DNA from: an uncultured Paracoccaceae bacterium
GTDB taxonomy: Bacteria > Pseudomonadota > Alphaproteobacteria > Rhodobacterales > Rhodobacteraceae
Assembly (NCBI GenBank): GCA_937916485.1
Contig: CALFSV010000329.1
Location: 1-8,395, forward strand
Direction: 5' to 3'
Length of the DNA stretch: 8,395 bases
The first letter of the stretch is position 1; each line of letters starts with the position of its first letter. The position numbers were made by a program, and so were the translations under genes. Shown here one piece after another: positions 5,545 to 8,395 of this stretch. A model generated the notes under the pieces. It did no database searches and was not told the DNA's origin. It saw nothing but the letters and a program-made list of their open reading frames with translations.

Positions 5545-6192
5545 ATGACCTTGTTTGACGTTCTCACTCTGGATTTCCTGCTGGCCTTTCTCCAAGGGCT
5601 GACGCTCAATCTAAGTACCGCGCTCATTGTGCTGGTGACGGTGCTGCCGATTGCCTTTGTTTTGGCAATGGGAATGAATTCGCGTCACGCCTTGGTGTCG
5701 CGCCCGATTGAGGCTTTCATCAAGTTGTTGCAAGCCTTGCCAGTATTCGTGGTGCTGTTCTTCATGTCAGGTGTCCTGACGGATAGGAGCCCACTCTTAG
5801 TGCCCTTCAGGGGCAACCTGCCATTGATGCTCTTGGTGTTTGGCCAAACGCCTTATGTGATGGCCTATGGGGCCGATCAATTCTCGGCGATGTTTGGCCG
5901 GTTGCAACGTCGTGACCGCCGACAGGCGTTGTTGATCATTCCCAGCATAGGCCGGGCCTTTCAGATGGTCGTCTCAACTTCCGGTTTTGGAGCAGCCCTG
6001 GGTGTCCCAGAGGCGATGTCAGTGGTGATCTTCACGGCCGAACAGCTGCCGGATGAAGCTACGCAAATCATGTTTTACGCCATCGCAAGCTTGATGTTCT
6101 TGGTCATTTTACGCATTTGTCTGATCCCTTTCCGGGTCGTGCACTCGGTGTTTGACAAGCGGATCGTCGCTTCAGGCAAAGTCGCTGCGTAA
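5545..6192 (+). CDS. Small ABC-type permease subunit (amino acid family, divergent)
   Basis: A 215-residue integral membrane protein of the HisM/GlnP type. Membrane segments are at about 20-44, 62-78, 92-110, 140-160 and 175-197. The segment IEAFIKLLQALPVFVVLFF (55-73) corresponds to the conserved R-(G/A)-TP-(L/V)-x-VQL-x region of amino acid permeases, and LGVPEAMSV (152-160) to the usual IGVxEL element. Between them, where relatives carry IPKGQxEAAxxLG, there is only a short basic loop (FGRLQRRDRRQALLIIP, 117-133), so the EAA motif is absent. It should pair with the permease domain of the preceding gene to form a heterodimeric channel. Length matches the family (about 215-240) apart from the missing loop. 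It starts 3 nt after the fusion gene and ends 4 nt before the next start. Confidence 0.83.
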   Translation: MTLFDVLTLDFLLAFLQGLTLNLSTALIVLVTVLPIAFVLAMGMNSRHALVSRPIEAFIKLLQALPVFVVLFFMSGVLTDRSPLLVPFRGNLPLMLLVFGQTPYVMAYGADQFSAMFGRLQRRDRRQALLIIPSIGRAFQMVVSTSGFGAALGVPEAMSVVIFTAEQLPDEATQIMFYAIASLMFLVILRICLIPFRVVHSVFDKRIVASGKVAA

Positions 6193-6196
6193 CGTC

Positions 6197-7444
6197 ATGC
6201 GGGTTTTGCCAATACTTTACGGCGGGCTGGCGCTGGCTTTGGCAATCTATGTCGCCACAGTCTTGCCCCCGCGAAGTATCGTGATCGAAGCTGGTCCAAT
6301 GGGTGGCACATATTACGCCCATGCCACCGCCTATGCGGAGGAGTTGGAGGAGCACGGCTTTCAAGTCACAATTCGCAGTAATCCCAATTCGACCACCATC
6401 ATCGACCACGTCAATGATCCCGCCGAGGGTGTCGACATCGGTTTTGTTGCACAGCCGGCCGATTCCGCCTTAACGCCGCGGGTTCGGGTCTTGGCCAAGA
6501 TCGAACTTCAGCCGCTCTTCCTATTCTACGCTACGGCACTTGGCGAAATCGTATCGCCGGTCAATTTGCGCAACCGGCACATCGTTTTGCCCCCGCCCGC
6601 CAGTGCCAGCGCGATCGCGGCGCTGGATCTTCTGGCGATATATGGTGTGACGCCAGAAACCGCCACAATCGAACACCTGGACATTGCCGAAGGCGTGCAG
6701 CGTTTGGTGGATGGTGAAGTCGACGCGGGGTTCTTCATGCTTGCGTCTGAAAATCCTCTGATCCGTAAACTTGCCTCCGATGCCGAACTGGCCGCCTTCA
6801 GTTATGGGGACGCGCGGTCTATCGCGATCAATCTGGACTACCTTAGCCCGGCGACTTTGCCGGCCGGCGGCTTCGATCTGTCACAAGCCTTGCCGCCGGG
6901 TCAGCTGGATCTTGTAGGGGCTGAGGTGCAGGTCATAACGCATGACAATCTTCATCCAGCCCTTGCTCTGGCGATGCTGGATGCGATGGAACGCAGACAT
7001 AGAGCGGCCACCGCCGTGTCCGACGCTGGGCAATATCCGGATTTCACCGGTACGGGCCTGCCGGTCCTTGAGGCAGTGCGCGATTATCAATTGGCGGGTC
7101 GACCTTGGGCATACCGAATTTTTGGCAGTTTCTGGGGCAGCTTGTTCGACGAATTCTTTGTTTTGATTTTTGCCGTGTTCCTAATTGTCCAGGGGGAACG
7201 AACGGTCAAATACCTTTTTGAAGGTTTGGAATTGATTGGACTTTGGGCAGCGGGTGGGGTGGTTGATCGTCAGATCCGCGCCCATGCCCAAGGCCGCAGG
7301 CCAAGCGCGTTATCCCAGATATCGCTGGAATTGAGTGTGCGTTTGATCGACCGCGTCTCGGTTGGTGCGCGAGCCCGAGCGCGCTTGGACCGGTGGCGGC
7401 AGCTACAAACGCAAAACGTCGATCCGGACCAACCGGAAAAGTAA
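6197..7444 (+). CDS. Membrane-anchored TAXI-family (TRAP-type) solute-binding protein with C-terminal membrane helix and basic tail
   Basis: From ATG 6197 this gives 415 residues. A TTG at 6152 would add 15 residues but overlaps the permease gene by 41 nt, so I prefer the ATG, which sits 4 nt after the permease stop; neither has a good ribosome binding site. Residues 4-22 form a hydrophobic anchor with no clear cleavage site. The TAXI/NMT1-type domain begins with IVIEAGPMGGTYYAHATAYAEEL and continues through VDIGFVAQP and GVQRLVDGEVDAGFFML. Near 317-336 lies a second membrane helix (FDEFFVLIFAVFLIVQ), followed by a tail of about 80 residues rich in Arg. This layout matches longer TAXI proteins that end in a membrane helix and a cytosolic basic tail. 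TAXI proteins normally feed TRAP transporters, or act as sensors, with glutamate-like or other carboxylate ligands; no TRAP membrane subunit is in the window. It is the last gene of the operon. Confidence 0.8.
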   Translation: MRVLPILYGGLALALAIYVATVLPPRSIVIEAGPMGGTYYAHATAYAEELEEHGFQVTIRSNPNSTTIIDHVNDPAEGVDIGFVAQPADSALTPRVRVLAKIELQPLFLFYATALGEIVSPVNLRNRHIVLPPPASASAIAALDLLAIYGVTPETATIEHLDIAEGVQRLVDGEVDAGFFMLASENPLIRKLASDAELAAFSYGDARSIAINLDYLSPATLPAGGFDLSQALPPGQLDLVGAEVQVITHDNLHPALALAMLDAMERRHRAATAVSDAGQYPDFTGTGLPVLEAVRDYQLAGRPWAYRIFGSFWGSLFDEFFVLIFAVFLIVQGERTVKYLFEGLELIGLWAAGGVVDRQIRAHAQGRRPSALSQISLELSVRLIDRVSVGARARARLDRWRQLQTQNVDPDQPEK

Positions 7445-7458
7445 CTGCCTCCGCTTTT

Positions 7459-7478
7459 GAGGTGCCCCTGTTCACCTC
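7459..7478 (+). terminator. Candidate weak terminator hairpin at the operon end
   Basis: GAGGTG (7459-7464) and CACCTC (7473-7478) form a perfect 6-bp stem with an 8-nt loop, 14 nt after the TAXI stop codon. No T-run follows (TAGGAAGTTC), so if it ends transcription it is not a textbook intrinsic terminator. Confidence 0.35.
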
Positions 7479-7633
7479 TAGGAAGTTCAAAATAGGGCGT
7501 ACAGCATTCCCCTCTTAAAAAGGCGTGTCACGAGACTTTCCATCGTCAGTGCTATGGAGCCAAAACCAGTACAGTGACCTGGGCTGAGGTGGTGTAAAAT
7601 ATTGTTTTGTATTGGGTTGGCCGCTGTTTCGCG

Positions 7634-7662
7634 TTGCAAGTGATTTCAACTTTTAGTACGAT
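7634..7662 (+). promoter_or_regulatory. Candidate sigma-70-type promoter for the cupin gene
   Basis: TTGCAA (7634-7639) and TACGAT (7657-7662) are separated by exactly 17 nt and each match the consensus at four of six positions. Transcription would start near 7669, giving a leader of about 84 nt before the ATG at 7753. Matches of this quality occur by chance, so this is tentative. Confidence 0.3.
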
Positions 7663-7752
7663 TATTCAGAAATTCCGAGTTGGTTCCGTTCGTGCCGGCT
7701 ATCAGAGTTGGTCGTCCTGCGCCAAGAAACCGTCTGCCGAAGAGTGCTGCCA

Positions 7753-8175
7753 ATGACCTTGCAAACAAAGATATTCAACCTTGCTCTTGGGGCAGCTATA
7801 GCGTCGGCTTGCCCAAGTTTTGCCCAGGACAGCTACCCGCCTGTTGACGTGTTGCTGCAGTCCGAAACCACAGTCATTGGCCAAGAGATTGTCTACCCCG
7901 AGGGGCCAGCACAAATCACCGTCGCCATTGTCACGATGGAACAAGGGCAAGTCACCGGCTGGCACCAACATGAAGCTCCGCTCGCTGCGCATATGCTGGA
8001 GGGTGAGCTGACTGTGGATTACGGCGAGGCCGGCACGCGGGTTTACAAAGAGGGTGATACTCTGATCGAAGCCTTGGGCTCCCGGCATAACGGCGAAAAC
8101 ACGGGCGATGGCATAGCGAGAATTCTGGTCGTTTTTGCGGGAGCTGTTGGCACGCCTAACACGGTTTCTGAATAG
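7753..8175 (+). CDS. Secreted small cupin-domain protein
   Basis: I use ATG 7753 (140 residues). An in-frame TTG at 7708 would add 15 residues ahead of a clear signal peptide, and GAAGAG (7739-7744) is properly placed 8 nt before the ATG. The leader (TKIFNLALGAAIASA, then SFA before Gln25) predicts export to the periplasm. The single cupin barrel has motif 1 as TGWHQHEAPLAAHMLEGEL, with metal-type His71 and His73, and motif 2 as RHNGENTG with His112. The Glu usual a few residues after HxH is not in place (APLA instead), while His80 and Glu83 or Glu85 lie nearby. Small exported cupins of this type (GWHxHPxP...Y(V/M)LxGELTVxY... HNGxNTG) are common in bacteria, with no agreed function. It probably binds a metal. 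It is separated from the operon by 308 nt and is likely transcribed alone. Confidence 0.85.
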   Translation: MTLQTKIFNLALGAAIASACPSFAQDSYPPVDVLLQSETTVIGQEIVYPEGPAQITVAIVTMEQGQVTGWHQHEAPLAAHMLEGELTVDYGEAGTRVYKEGDTLIEALGSRHNGENTGDGIARILVVFAGAVGTPNTVSE

Positions 8176-8187
8176 ACGTTGCCGTTA

Positions 8188-8241
8188 AACACTATTCCCA
8201 ATTATCGCCGACGATTAGTTCGCCCGGTCTGAGATAGTGTT
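8188..8241. repeat. Interrupted inverted repeat downstream of the cupin gene
   Basis: AACACTAT (8188-8195) and ATAGTGTT (8234-8241) are perfect reverse complements with a 38-nt loop, 12 nt after the cupin stop codon. The arms are AT-rich and the loop is long, so it is more likely an operator-like or chance repeat than a terminator. Confidence 0.3.
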
Positions 8242-8309
8242 AATGAATTGAATTTGTGTGGTTAATTTTATTTTGCGATGTTTCTGTGCGGCGGAATGCT
8301 GGGCTTTTC

Positions 8310-8352
8310 GATCTATCCGCGGTAGATCCTGGCTCGATAGGGGCAGGATCTA
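8310..8352 (+). promoter_or_regulatory. Two mutually exclusive hairpins (attenuator-like arrangement)
   Basis: GATCTA (8310-8315) can pair with TAGATC (8323-8328) across a 7-nt loop. Alternatively TAGATCCTG (8323-8331) can pair with CAGGATCTA (8344-8352) across a 12-nt loop as a perfect 9-bp stem. The two structures share 8323-8328 and cannot form together. No T-run follows on either strand close by. It could be a switch in the leader of a gene beyond the right edge, or a repeat element. There is no coding gene here: ATGs at 8278 and 8369 open only 15- and 4-codon frames. Confidence 0.4.
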
Positions 8353-8395
8353 TACTGGAGTTCGCCAGATGACCAATCAGTAGTGGTCTGCCCCC

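Larger units (their letters stand above)
7445..7752. other. 308-nt spacer between the operon and the cupin gene
   Basis: This holds a weak hairpin just after the TAXI gene and a candidate promoter for the cupin gene, both listed separately. Base composition is more AT-rich towards the right, as expected for a promoter region. I see no RNA gene, repeat or additional ORF in it. Confidence 0.5.
8176..8395. other. Non-coding right end
   Basis: After the cupin gene there is no coding sequence to the window edge. The stretch holds the two inverted-repeat structures listed separately. Its last bases (TGGTCTGCCCCC, 8384-8395) resemble the terminal repeat of some IS3-type elements, and they mirror a GGGGCAG at 8340-8346. 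The element itself, if any, would lie beyond the window. Confidence 0.4.

Noticed and set aside
6152..6196. Upstream TTG start for the TAXI gene
   Set aside because: It would overlap the permease gene by 41 nt and add a polar stretch before the hydrophobic anchor; ATG 6197 fits better.
7708..7752. Upstream TTG start for the cupin gene
   Set aside because: The extra 15 residues precede a complete signal peptide; ATG 7753 has a suitably spaced GAAGAG.
1..8395. CRISPR array, tRNA or rRNA genes, phage or defence genes
   Set aside because: No regularly spaced repeats, no cloverleaf-like sequence and no defence-type domains were seen on either strand.

Overview
The window looks like a chromosomal accessory stretch from an alphaproteobacterium, most likely a marine Rhodobacteraceae (Roseobacter-type) genome. 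This rests on the moderately high GC content, the codon usage, the style of the transport proteins and the IS3-type transposase scar. It is an inference from protein character, because there is no rRNA or housekeeping marker to fix the taxon.

Layout. (1) 36-929: a complete PAPS-dependent cytosolic-type sulfotransferase standing alone. (2) 930-1456: a gene-poor spacer holding a short, decayed fragment of an IS3-family transposase on the minus strand and a doubtful 40-codon basic ORF. (3) 1457-2014: an unrecognised cysteine-containing protein with a very good ribosome binding site and a possible lipobox. (4) 2155-7444: a tightly packed five-gene plus-strand operon. In order it encodes a PstS-like phosphate-type binding protein with a twin-arginine-like leader and a TTG start, a class I SAM-dependent methyltransferase of the PrmC/MTS type, a family-3 solute-binding domain fused to an ABC-type permease domain, a second small ABC-type permease, and a membrane-anchored TAXI-family (TRAP-type) binding protein with a basic cytosolic tail. 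(5) 7753-8175: a secreted small cupin, probably with its own promoter. (6) 8176-8395: non-coding sequence containing two mutually exclusive hairpins.

The five-gene operon is the most interesting part. Three binding-protein families that normally belong to three different transporter classes (Pst, polar amino acid ABC, TRAP-TAXI) sit with one pair of permeases. No ATPase (no Walker A or LSGGQ-type signature) and no TRAP membrane subunits are encoded in the window. By eye, both permeases also lack the stretch that in GlnP/HisM-type permeases forms the EAA coupling helix contacting the ATPase, each being about 15 residues shorter at the same place. Together this suggests an unusual multi-receptor membrane complex, perhaps a sensor, a scaffold or an ATPase-independent system rather than an ordinary ABC importer. 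That reading is inference; the gene content, spacing and motifs are read directly from the sequence.
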